Assembly (NCBI RefSeq): GCF_002394865.1
Contig: NZ_DGUZ01000007.1
Location: forward strand, 1 to 64,000
Direction of reading: 5' to 3'
Source of the DNA: Fibrobacter sp. UBA4297
GTDB lineage: Bacteria > Fibrobacterota > Fibrobacteria > Fibrobacterales > Fibrobacteraceae
DNA: 64,000 nucleotides
In this document: piece after piece, positions 24,734 through 35,100 of the stretch
How positions within the stretch are numbered: position 1 is the stretch's first letter
Layout of the letters: the number at the start of each line of letters is the position of its first letter
Notes under the pieces: generated by a model
Databases searched by the model: none
What the model was told of the DNA's origin: nothing
The model's input: only the letters and a program-made list of their open reading frames with translations
Made by a program: the position numbers and the translations under genes

Positions 24734-26920
24734 TTATGGTTTACCATCTAATACTTTAATAGTAATTTTTTCAATACTCTTATTATTCATTTCGTTGAAA
24801 TTATTTTTATCTGTAATTTGTATTTTGGGATTCTCACCTGTGTCTGTTTCCCTGCATTTACCTGTAGTTCCTAATAAACCTTCTGAATCGAAGTATTCTT
24901 TTCTTTCGTTTGTTGCGTATTTATCTAAAGCATTTTCGTTAAAACATTCACCGCGAATACATTCCCATTGGTTGGGCTCATTCCCTCCAGTTAGTCGTTC
25001 TATTCCTCCAAACATTCCTTTATAATCATATTTGCCTTCTTCATTTAGTTCTTTTTCTTCGAAAAATCGTGTGCCTCCAGTACAGGCTATCGGTACTGGC
25101 CTATATCTTAGTCTTGTTCCGCTTCCGCCTCGAGTTACCCATGACATTAAATTTGTCTCGGAACTTGCATAGTAGTTTTGATATTTCTTGAAGTCTAGTT
25201 CATTATCATTTTTTGTATCAAAATTTATAAAACTTTTTTGAGGATTATCACTATCGTCTTTTTGTATAACTTTAAAAATTTTAGACTCATGTACATCAGT
25301 TAGACCCAATGAATGTCCTAATTCATGAGCTGTAGTGAAATAACTTGACGAATCAGCTTTTCTAGAAACGAAGATGATACTTGCTTTTGGTAAAAATCCT
25401 GCGAAAGGACTTTCTCCTATAGGAGTGAACGAGACACTTGATGCTAGTGTTCGTTCACTTGGTCCGCCAGGAGGAATTATTGTATAACCATCTTTTAATT
25501 TTAACACATGGCACGAATTAAAAACACCGTTGTCTTTGTCAATATAATAATGGTGCTTGATATCTCCATTCTCTCGGCTCTGCTTTACTTTGATAGCAAT
25601 TTCTTCTTCTGTTCCTTTACATTCGTCTTCTAAGAAAAATTGCACTCCTTTGGGTTCTGTTTGTGGGTAAAATCCTGAACAATAGGACAAATCATAAAGC
25701 TTTTCTGGGTTGTTTTCATTTTTTTTATTTTTGTTACACGCTTCAAGTTTCCAACGTTTTTCAATTTTATTTATTGCGAATATAACATTCCAATATGCAG
25801 ATTTTTCTTTTAAAGTTTCGTTTGTTGTTTTAGCAAGTTCTTTTTCAAGGATAACTATTGCTGATTCTAGTAGCGAAGCATATGGACTTTTCACTTTGTT
25901 ATTTGCATATTTTTCACGATCATTCATATCTATAAAAGTTTTTAAGGCTTTTGTTTGATTGTATCGACATGCTCTTTCCCAAATAAGGTTAATGTTAACA
26001 ACTGCTTGGTTGAATACTTTATTTAGGTATTTTTCCATGCAACATCTTGTAAATGTATTTTTGCATTTGTTGTAATCGCAGCCGTTGTTTTGTTGTTCGT
26101 CTTGGATTTGTTCTAAAATTTTTATTTTTTCGTCAGCACAAGAAAGGTTCTCGCCATTATATTCTACATAAAGAACATTTTTTGTAATCATGTTGTATGG
26201 TTTTACATTAATACGTAATAAATTAGGTTTTTTATTATGCTGATTTATGCAAGTGTGTTTTTTACCTTTTGTAATACATCCATAAAGAGTGTATTCTCCA
26301 CCAGATTTGTCTGATGTGATTTCTATGTCAGCCGCCTTTCCACTGAGCAAACCATAATTTTTTCGATCATTCTCTGCTAACAAAAAATAATCATCGTATA
26401 GTTCATCTGCTAAATGAGGGATGAAAGAAATGCTTTCTCCTATTTCGCCGGATATGTAAATAATAGAGTCTTTGCCTTCGGGATCTCTATCAAATCCGTA
26501 TTTATGAGTTGACGATTCGGTAAATGATGGTGCTATCATCTGCCATTCATATGGTATTATATCACCATCTTGTGGATTATGAGGCAAATCCAATGCTCCA
26601 TCTAATAAACTTCCACTACTGCTACTCCCGTCGCTCGTGCTACTGCTAGATTCTGGATCTGCACCATTTCTTGCTAAAGCCAATGTCCACGGGTTGGTGT
26701 TCATTAGCTTGTCCCTCAGCTCGTCTTCGCTTAAGTCGGAAAAGTCTTCACCTAATGTGGAAACTTGTTTTTTCAGTGATTGCGGATTTTTATTTCCCTG
26801 AGATACGCTGGCGTTGGATGGGCCTGCTTGCTTTAGAATTGATTCTGTATAACCGCCTATGTCAACGTCGGAACAGGCTGCAATGAAAAAGATTGATAAA
26901 ATGGTTAGAAGTGCTTTCAT
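24734..26920 (-). CDS. Metzincin-like zinc metalloprotease lipoprotein (copy B)
   Basis: 728 aa, first gene of the cluster. Lipobox FIAAC, then DVDIGGYTESIL and a Ser linker. Zinc motif TAHELGHSLGLTDV (about residues 524-537) with Met-turn ETNLMSWVTRGG and RYRPVPIAC. Cysteine pairs match copy A (CKNTFTRCCMEKYLNK). Middle segments have diverged considerably between copies while the lipoprotein N-terminus and zinc region are conserved. It is driven by a promoter about 110 bp upstream that matches the promoter of the 16.4-kb export operon. No strong Shine-Dalgarno is visible. Confidence 0.75.
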   Translation of the reverse strand: MKALLTILSIFFIAACSDVDIGGYTESILKQAGPSNASVSQGNKNPQSLKKQVSTLGEDFSDLSEDELRDKLMNTNPWTLALARNGADPESSSSTSDGSSSSGSLLDGALDLPHNPQDGDIIPYEWQMIAPSFTESSTHKYGFDRDPEGKDSIIYISGEIGESISFIPHLADELYDDYFLLAENDRKNYGLLSGKAADIEITSDKSGGEYTLYGCITKGKKHTCINQHNKKPNLLRINVKPYNMITKNVLYVEYNGENLSCADEKIKILEQIQDEQQNNGCDYNKCKNTFTRCCMEKYLNKVFNQAVVNINLIWERACRYNQTKALKTFIDMNDREKYANNKVKSPYASLLESAIVILEKELAKTTNETLKEKSAYWNVIFAINKIEKRWKLEACNKNKKNENNPEKLYDLSYCSGFYPQTEPKGVQFFLEDECKGTEEEIAIKVKQSRENGDIKHHYYIDKDNGVFNSCHVLKLKDGYTIIPPGGPSERTLASSVSFTPIGESPFAGFLPKASIIFVSRKADSSSYFTTAHELGHSLGLTDVHESKIFKVIQKDDSDNPQKSFINFDTKNDNELDFKKYQNYYASSETNLMSWVTRGGSGTRLRYRPVPIACTGGTRFFEEKELNEEGKYDYKGMFGGIERLTGGNEPNQWECIRGECFNENALDKYATNERKEYFDSEGLLGTTGKCRETDTGENPKIQITDKNNFNEMNNKSIEKITIKVLDGKP

Positions 26921-27278
26921 GATAAAGTGCTTGTTGTGAAAGATAATATTTTGTATGGTGAATGTTGAATTTGTGTGAATAATTTGATTGTATTCTCCAA
27001 GATTTCTTTTGTCCTAAAACGAGGCGAAAATAGAATAGGATTATTCTGTTGTCAAGGAAAATGTTGTTCGGTAAGAAAAAAGTAATGAGAAATTGTTTGA
27101 AAATTGCATATGTATGTTAATTGTAATAAGTTATTTGTCTTGTCTGTACTTGATTTTTGATAATTTATACTATATTCTATTGTTTGTGTGAAGCGTGAAA
27201 AAGTTGGCAATATTGCTTATTTTAAACGAAATTTCGCAAAAATGAAGGAATTTTGTAGTTTTAAAATAACGTAATTTG
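26921..27278. other. Divergent AT-rich intergenic region
   Basis: About 415 bp separate the minus-strand surface cluster from the plus-strand DUF3467 gene. It carries the minus-strand promoter copy at 27027-27055 and the plus-strand promoter/operator near 27279. I see no ORF or RNA gene in the rest. Confidence 0.6.
27027..27055 (-). promoter_or_regulatory. Sigma70-type promoter of the surface-protease cluster
   Basis: Minus strand TTGACA (27055-27050), 17-bp spacer, TATTTT (27032-27027). The spacer (ending AATCCTATTC versus AATCCAATTC), the downstream CGTTTT-GGA-like segment and the upstream CTTTTTTCTTACCG are shared with 16410-16465. Confidence 0.8.
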
Positions 27279-27302
27279 TTGACTGTAAGCGACTTACATA
27301 AA
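27279..27302 (+). promoter_or_regulatory. Candidate promoter/operator of the DUF3467 gene
   Basis: TTGACT at 27279-27284 overlaps the perfect inverted repeat TGTAAG-cga-CTTACA (27284-27298). This is a plausible repressor-binding site placed in the promoter; no clear -10 could be fixed at ideal spacing. Confidence 0.4.
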
Positions 27303-27335
27303 CGAGTTGTAATGTATTAAAATTTGGAGATTAAA

Positions 27336-27641
27336 ATGTCCGAAGAAAAAAAAGTTGTTTCTAACGAACCAGAAGTCGTATGGAACGACTCGAACATGAA
27401 TAGCCTTTATGTTAATGCGACTAATGTTGTTGCCGGTCGTGAAGAAGTTATGGTGCTCTTGGGCGTAAACCGCGCTTGGAAAATGAATCAGGAAAAGGTC
27501 GATGTTGACCTTGCTGAACGCGTGGTGATGACTCCGTTTACAGCAAAACGCCTTGCGATTATGCTTGGTGCAACCCTCAAGGCATACGAAACCAAGTACG
27601 GAAAAATCGAAATCGGTATCCCTGAAGTCAATAAGGGTTAA
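27336..27641 (+). CDS. DUF3467 family protein
   Basis: 101 aa, small cytoplasmic protein. The ATG at 27336 is preceded by GGAG 7 bases upstream; the TTG at 27324 overlaps that site. The pattern NSLYVNATNVVAGREEVMVLLG, RVVMTPFTAKRLAIMLGATLKAYETKYG matches the DUF3467 family: two beta strands, then a -R(V/I)VMSP-x-x-AKRL- helix. The function of the family is unknown. It is preceded by a palindromic promoter element and followed by a hairpin. Confidence 0.8.
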   Translation: MSEEKKVVSNEPEVVWNDSNMNSLYVNATNVVAGREEVMVLLGVNRAWKMNQEKVDVDLAERVVMTPFTAKRLAIMLGATLKAYETKYGKIEIGIPEVNKG

Positions 27642-27647
27642 TTCTTA

Positions 27648-27695
27648 CACCTCAAACGGGTTCTGTGGCCTATGGTCTTAGGACCTCTTGAGGTG
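27648..27695 (+). other. Long hairpin downstream of the DUF3467 gene
   Basis: CACCTCAA/TTGAGGTG eight-pair stem enclosing 32 bases with an internal GGTC-ttag-GACC hairpin. There is no U-run, so it may be a weak terminator or RNA-stabilising structure rather than a classic terminator. Confidence 0.4.
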
Positions 27696-27787
27696 GTTAA
27701 TAATAAATTTCTAATATTTATTGGGTATATGGAAGAGGTCTGCGGCATGTGCTTGTTTTGCGCTTGCTGCTGAAAAAGGAGTACAGA

Positions 27788-29011
27788 ATGAGAAAATTTG
27801 GAATGAATAGCGTCATTGCGAGCATTGCGAAGCAATCTCTGCTAGCTCTTTTCTTGTCCATAGCCCTTATCGCTTGTGGCGGCGACAGCGGTACGTCACC
27901 CAATAGCGAAGAAAAAGATTCTTCCAGCAGCGTTCAAAAGGATGAATCTTCTTCCTCGGTCAAGAAGCAGTCTTCATCAAGTGTGACGAAGACATCTTCT
28001 TCCTCTTCAGTCATTCCCGCTTCAAGCGCGAATCGCCCTTCAAGTAGCAGTAAAAAAGGCGATGCCGGAACGGAGTCCGGCATGACAAGTAGCAGTTCCT
28101 CGAAGGTTTCCTCTTCGTCATCGGCGAAGGCTACTTCTTCCTCATCTTCTGTCAAGACTGTTTCTTCTTCTTCCGTTGCTCTGAGCAGTAGCAGTAAGCA
28201 ATCCTCTTCTAGCAAAAAAGTTGAGTCTAGTTCTAGCCAAAAGATTGTCTCGTCATCTTCTGTCGCTCCTGCATCGAGTTCAAGTAAAAAAGAGTCTAGC
28301 AGTAGCGAGTATGTTCCGTTTGATCATTCGCATGCACTTGCTGCGGATTGGCGTATTGGTGAAAATCGTTATAAGACTTTTGTTGATCCTCGTAATGGAC
28401 GTAGCTATTATTATATCACAATTACTGGCAGAGATACCAATCTTACAACATCAACGATAACCGTAATGGCAGAAAATTTAAATATTGGTAAGATGGTTCT
28501 TGGTGAAAACGAGCAGAATGACGATTCTGAAATAGAACGCTACTGCTATAATAACGATACTACAAAATGTGATGAATTTGGCGGACTTTACCAGTGGGCG
28601 GAGATGATGCAACTGCCGAGCCGCTGTAATACCGAAAGTTGTGCTGATTTAATTCAGAAAAATCACCAAGGAATATGCCCTGAAGGTTGGCGCTTGTTTA
28701 CGTATAATGATTATAGAATCGTAAGGTTTTCTGAAGGTAATGAAGAACATGGTGTTGCAGGACTGCGTTCTGGATACCGCTTTAACGGCTACAATACTAC
28801 AGGTTTCTCCCTTGTTGGTGCGGGGTATAGGTCTGAAGAAAAAAAATTTGAAAATTTGAATGAATATGCATTTTGGTTTTTCCCGACAGAGAAGGCTAGC
28901 GAAAAAGCGTATGTGGGGCTTATTTCGATTACCAACGATGATGGTATTTCTGAGAGTGATTGGAGTATAAAACAAGAAGGACTCTCTGTCCGCTGCGTAA
29001 AGCTCGAATAG
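27788..29011 (+). CDS. FISUMP (Fib_succ_major)-domain lipoprotein with poly-serine linker
   Basis: 407 aa. AAGGAG precedes the ATG at 27788. The lipobox is IALIAC. Residues about 33-175 are a Ser/Lys linker (SSSSV and SSSSKK runs). The C-terminal domain (YKTFVDPRNGRSYYYITI, VMAENLNIG, GGLYQWAEMM, CPEGWRLFTYNDY, GLRSGYRF and a final SVRCVKLE) is the paralogous domain abundant in Fibrobacter succinogenes. Its role is unknown; surface display is likely. Oddly, the signal-peptide codons contain a dispersed-repeat sequence (27811-27837) and the linker contains another (28061-28088). It lies directly upstream of the giant exoprotein gene, separated by two hairpins. Confidence 0.85.
   Translation: MRKFGMNSVIASIAKQSLLALFLSIALIACGGDSGTSPNSEEKDSSSSVQKDESSSSVKKQSSSSVTKTSSSSSVIPASSANRPSSSSKKGDAGTESGMTSSSSSKVSSSSSAKATSSSSSVKTVSSSSVALSSSSKQSSSSKKVESSSSQKIVSSSSVAPASSSSKKESSSSEYVPFDHSHALAADWRIGENRYKTFVDPRNGRSYYYITITGRDTNLTTSTITVMAENLNIGKMVLGENEQNDDSEIERYCYNNDTTKCDEFGGLYQWAEMMQLPSRCNTESCADLIQKNHQGICPEGWRLFTYNDYRIVRFSEGNEEHGVAGLRSGYRFNGYNTTGFSLVGAGYRSEEKKFENLNEYAFWFFPTEKASEKAYVGLISITNDDGISESDWSIKQEGLSVRCVKLE
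27811..27837. repeat. Dispersed CGTCATTGCGAGC repeat inside a signal-peptide coding region
   Basis: CGTCATTGCGAGC, ATTGCGAAGCAATC: the form of a common extragenic repeat, here translated as SVIASIAKQS in the hydrophobic signal of the FISUMP lipoprotein. Confidence 0.55.
28061..28088. repeat. Dispersed GATGCCGGAACGGAG repeat inside a serine linker
   Basis: GATGCCGGAACGGAGTCCGG then CATGACAA, translated as DAGTESGMT, breaking the Ser/Lys linker of the lipoprotein. Related to the intergenic copy at 9371 in reverse orientation. Confidence 0.55.
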
Positions 29012-29029
29012 TTTTCCTTATAAAATATT

Positions 29030-29079
29030 AAGGCGGATTACATCCGCCTTCCTTGCGTTATTCCGACATGGTGTCGGAA
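29030..29079 (+). terminator. Double hairpin between lipoprotein and giant gene
   Basis: AAGGCGGA-ttaca-TCCGCCTT (29030-29050) followed by TTCCGACA-tgg-TGTCGGAA (29061-29079) and a short TTTCC. Likely a partial terminator; weak U-runs leave read-through into the giant gene possible. Confidence 0.55.
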
Positions 29080-29139
29080 TTTCCTTACCAAAAGTTTAAT
29101 TAAAAATCGGCGTACGTTGGTATGCCAAAGGCAATCCTT

Positions 29140-32100
29140 ATGTCCAAAATGAACAACAACTCCCGTAAAAACGTCAAAAACTCTAAAAATGTCTCTAGAA
29201 AGGCGGTTCGTTCGAGAAAAAGTTCAAAAAAGAACTTTAAGATCGAAACTCTTGAACCGCGCTTGATGATGGATGCGTCTGCGGGGTTTGATGTCGATAA
29301 AATTGAGGAATACGCAAGTCAGTTTGAATCGATTGCGTCTACTGTAGCAGACAACGTTTATACGACTGTCGGTTCTGTTGCCGAATTTGATGTGTCCAAT
29401 TTGGGAGTCTTGGATAACATAGAATCTCCTATTGCTTTATTTAGTGAATCTGGAGATTTGTTTAAGACTACTATTGCTAACAAGGTTGCTGATGTTCTTA
29501 AGGGCGCTATTCAAAATGCATCCGGTGCCTCTGAAAACATATCGTTGTCTGAATTTGTATCAACTTATGTTGACTGTTTTCTAAATGATCCAGCAAATGG
29601 TTCGTATGAAGGTATTTCCTTTGGTGTTGATGGCGATAAGCTTGTTATTACTCTTGATTTGTCCAATGAAAAGACTGTAAATAATATGGGCTTCGACTTG
29701 AAATCTTTGGGCGAAATCAAGATTGAAGGTCAGCCAACGCTTACATCATCTGCTGAAATAAAAGTAACAATTGATTTGAATAAAAATGAAAATGAGTATT
29801 ATCTTGATGATGATACAGATTTTTCTGTTGAAACACCGGTAATTGCAAAACTTGAAGCCACTATTCAGAATCTCGGCCTTAAGGCTAAGTATATGGATCT
29901 TACTCTAGTGGAACAGAATTTGCAAGATGAAACTTCTCCTGATTTAAAATTGTCGTATAATGATTCGGAGCCTACAAAAATTGACTTGGAGTTTCTGTTT
30001 GAAGATTCAAAAGGTTTACCATTTGTTGTTGCTGAAGGCGAATTCCTGAAGCTATCAACTGTAAATAATGAGTTTAATGCTAAAATCCCTGAATTTAAGA
30101 TAAAAGATCAATTTTTGATGAAAAATGTTCTTAGGGGGCTTGCCGCTGCGAACCTTCCTATTTTTGAAAGTTTGAAAATTCCTGTTGGTTCTGGCGAATA
30201 TACTGTTCCTAAAATTGCATCTGAAATGGATGTACTTTGGAAATATATCCCTGGGGCGATTTTAAGCAATATTGAAGAATCTAAGTTGAATTTGTCTGAT
30301 TTCAAAAATTTGATTAATTCTGCTATAGCTAAAGAATATACAGGGCTGGCCAAAATTTTTGAGAGCGTTGGTGTTGATGGCAATGCCTCGGAATTGAATC
30401 TTGTTGAGGGTGAAAATAATCTTGCTTTGAAGATTAATCTCAAGTCGGGAACTCTGGATACAATTGACTTGGATCTTTTTGATTTAAACGATGTCGAGAT
30501 GAAAACATCCTTTGTTATCGATGTCGTTTTAAATGTGACGAATGGAAAAGTTTCTTTTGAAAAAGCTTCTTTGAAAAAATTTGATGTAGATGTTCCGTCT
30601 AAGAGTGTAGATGCTGTTCAGATTGGTGGTCTTAGCGCAGCTTTGCAAGGCGGAAATTTTAGTTTAAATGCTTCTGTTGAAAATGTCAATAATCAGCTGA
30701 AAATAAAAAATTGTGCAGCTGTACTTGGGTATTCTAAAATTGAATTGAAGTCAGGCGCATCTGTTGTTTTGCAAGAAAATAGTGGAAAATTTGAATATTC
30801 CTATAGCAATAACAAGTGGCTCCTTTCTGAAAAGGTTGAACAGGTGTTGTCTCTTTCTGGTGATAACACTGCCTCTGTAAGCGCTATGGTTCGTAAAGCA
30901 GGCAAGGTGCCTTACATTGCCGATAAAAAGATAGATTTTGGAAAAGAATCTTTGTCTGTTTCTGAAATTGCGTCTAAGGTTGAATCCTTAAGAAAGAATT
31001 TGTCTCTTGCCATTAATGATAATATTCCGGTTGTTGCTGGCGATGCCTATGATGTAAAAATCAATGATTTGAAGAGTTCATTTATTGCGTATGCAGGGGA
31101 ATCTGTAAAAGAATTGTTTAGCAGTGTTGAAATTGGATTGGTGGCGGAAACAGACTCTGCATTTAATGCGCTTGATGATGATTCTGGTAAAGATAAAGTC
31201 ATTAATATAAATAAAGGAAGAAATAATTTCTCTGTGACTTTTAAAACGAAACAGGGAATTTTGAATGGTATTGATGTTTATGGCTATACACTGCCCACGG
31301 TGACTGTTGATTCCGAAATTAGCATCGGCTTTTACGTTGATGTAGATGATTTGGGTAAAGCGAGTGTTGGTGGATTTTCGTTGACTTCTTTTGATAATAC
31401 GGTTAAACCGAAAAATTCCGTTGAAGGTTTGCCGTTTGAAATTGATGCTTCGGGATTTGTTGTCTCGCTTACATCTGAAGGATGGCGTGAAGACGGATTT
31501 AAATTTAAGACCAAAGCACCTGAGTTTGGTAATGCTGTATCCGCTTTAGCAAATGTTTCCGCTTTAAAAAATAGTGCTTCGAAACTTAGTGAAAATATCA
31601 AAGACGTTTCAAAAGTTTGGGACGATGTTTATAAATCTTTGACAACTTCGGTTACTGTCGATGGCGTTGGTGATGCCGCTTCTTATACGCTTGATACAAG
31701 ATTATTGAAAAGTACGTTTGAAAATCTTATAGTAGGCAAAAAAGGTGATGTAAATGGGCTGTTCTCGAATGTTAAGGTTGTTCAGGGGGAAGCGAATCTT
31801 GTAAACGGAACGTTTAAAGGTGTAGATGTTTGGGGTGGAGCTTCTTCGAATGTCTATTCTAGAATGACGGGCAATGTATATACCTTTATATTTACTCATC
31901 AAACATCTAAAGTTGATGAATTGCAAATCCATTCTCAGTCAATTAAGAATCTAGATGCGGAGACTTTGATTGCGGTAAAAGTAACAATATCGAATGCTGC
32001 CGGTGTTGTTGATTATGATGTAGCTTTGGATTCTGTTGCTTTTGACATCGATTTGGATAAGTCTGTTCCACAAGGTTTGCCTTTTAGCTTTAGTGAAAAA

Positions 32101-35100
32101 AATGTAAAAGAAGTTTGGAATGGCTCAGCATGGAATAACAATATCTCGGATATTGAAATCTCGTTGAGTGATTCTGCGTCCATTGAAAGTGACCTTTCAT
32201 CATTTAAAAAGGCTAAGGTCTCAGAAATTGGTGAACTGAAACTTAAAATAGGTGGCAACGATTATAGCCTTAATCTTATTGCTGATGAAGTCGAAAATTG
32301 TTGGAATTGCGTGGTTGAGACTTTGTATAGTGTTGTTGCAAATAATAGTTCTGTATCTAATTTGCAACAACAAGTTGAAGCTGCATATAAGAAGGCTTTA
32401 AATGAAAATAACATTACCCCAAAGATTTTTGGAGATTCTCTTGCAGTTACTGTGAGTGGTAATGTTTATAGCCTTGCATTGTCTTTAAAGAGTTGCTCCA
32501 TTGATAATTTAAAAATTGATGGTGTTGACTTAGGCCAAGTTGATGTAACAACCGGCTCGCTAAAAGTTAGCATTGAAAAAGTAGTTGAAGATAATATTGT
32601 TTATTTAAAGAACGCTAAGTTTGGCGGCCTTGAACTGAATGTTGCAAAAAATTATACTGATGATAAATCTATTAAGGTTGTAGATGGCTTATATACTGCC
32701 ACTCTTAAAAACAGTAAATTGGATATGACTCTTTCTATAACCTCGAATGAGTCTCAGAACATCAAGTGTGATTTGTCTTATGACTCTTTAGACGTTTTAA
32801 ATGAAAATAATATAGTCGTTCATTCTCTTGCATCTGGAAAATTTGAGTTAGCCAATGGAAAATGGGTTGAACCAGTAGAATTAAAAAATGTTGCTTCTTC
32901 TGTTGGCCTTGATGCTTTCTCATTGAGTGAAAAACTTCATATCGATGAAAAGTTCGATATCCCTTATGTTGGAAAACTGAAGTTGGGTTCGACTAGTTAT
33001 AGTGCTTATGATATTCTCAAAATTGTCGATGAAATAAGAACGAATGTGATGCTCGCCTTGCAAGGTAAGGTGTCTTTGAATGGAACTGTTCTTCAGTTAA
33101 ATATAGAAGAAGTTAATAAAAAACTTGAAACATTGAATTCTAGTCTAAATTCTTTGAAAAAGACTGCTGTTAATAGTTTCCTTTCTAGTTTGAATATTAA
33201 GAATGGACAAAAATCTTATGATTTGATGAAAAAATGGGATGATCTTAAGGCTGATACCAACGATTTGAGTGTGGTTGCTCTTGATGGTGATTCGTTTGAA
33301 ATTGAGTTCTGTCTTAAAAAGGCTACGCAGGATGTAGAGTTTGATTCATTATCTTTTAAAGATACGGCAATCAATACGATAGTATCTGTAAATGTGAAAG
33401 TTGATAAGAATGGTGATTCCTTTGACACAAGTTTTAAGTCTTTTGTTTTTGAATTGCCTGGAATAACAGCTGCTGCAACGGCTGAAGATGCAACGGGTGC
33501 TGAGGATTTGGCTGTTCGTGTTGCTGAAGATTGCTTGAAAATTTCTATAACAGAAAGTGGAACTGATGTAAATGTAATAACTGATGAATTTATTGATGAT
33601 ATTTATTTGCCGATGGGCTTTGATTTGGATTTTTTGGATAATATTGACATTCCGTTCCTTGAAGAGCTTAAATTCTCTTTAAATGGAGTTGGAAGCATTA
33701 ATGTAGAAGATATTCTCAATGTTGTTGATGAGTATAGCAAAATTTCTCAAAATTTCTTGGATTGGGCAATTGCTGATGATTTCGAAGATGGCAAATATGA
33801 GGTTGATCTCAATAGTATTCAAAAGGGATTGAAAAATATCTGTAAAAAGATTCCTTTAGGTAAAGTAGGAATGCAAATTGTCAATAATGGAGATACTCCC
33901 AATGAAGGCAAGTATGATGAAGTTAAATTTGCATCATTATTGGATTCTGACAGCTTTACTCAACAATATTTGGTAAATGGCTTTAATCAGGTTGTATTTA
34001 AAATTACACCGGGTAATCTACAGTATGATAAGACTATTGATTTAGGTTTATTTAAGTTTGATAAGTTTAAAGTTGACTTTAGCGTATATGTATTGTTAGA
34101 TATTTATGTGACTGACGATGGTTGGATTATTTTTGATGATTGCAATTTTGATAAAATAAAATTGAAATTGTCTGCTGGATTAAATGATAAAAATGGAATT
34201 AATCTTGGACTTTTCAAGGCTGATTTTAAGAACGGGTCTTTAGACTTTAGTGTAGATATTACTCCGGGTGGCGATAGTTTAATTACGTCACCAACGATTA
34301 GTTTGTCTTATGATGAATTAAATCTTAAAGCGGGTGGATGTACTATCGTATCTTTAGATGAAGGTTCTTTTAGCTATAATTTCGAAACTAATGAATGGAC
34401 GTTACCTGATGAAATACAACGCTTTGCTTCATTCTCTGGAAGTAATTTAATTACTCAAGTACATACGGTACTGGTTACATTCCAGTCGGCTTTGCGTAAT
34501 CTTGTTGAAAGCAAGACGAAACTTGATTTCCTTGATGGGTCGATAGAAAAGGTTGTCGATATTGTTGAAAAGGTTGAACAAGTTGTCTATGGTGATGAAT
34601 CTGGTGATACAAAATATGGCCTTACTAAATGTGTAGATGGCCAGTATGTACAGAATTTTGATGATGTTGTTGGTTTTGTTGAAAAATTTAATGATTCATG
34701 GAAACATTTCTTTAATGATGATAATGATTTTATAGACAAGGATACGAATTCTAAAATTGCAATATGTGCTGCAGAATATTTTAAGGAAGGCTCAGCAGAG
34801 GGTCAACTTGAAAAAATTGTTTTTGATGATAATGGCATTTCGACAAATGGAGACGCTAAAATTGCAAAGCTTACATTTAATTTGCCCTTCAAATTAGAGC
34901 ATTATTTTGGTCTTAATTTTGCAAAGGCTTTAAGCAATGCTTTAGCTAATGTTGCTACTAATGGAAATATTTTGGTCACGGCTGATGCTGAAATATCGTT
35001 TGAACTTTTGATTGATTTTAGACCTAAAAAAATTAATAAAGATTCTGAGTTGTCTGAGATTGGTTTGACGACGAAGATGAAAGACGGTCGTGATGAAATA

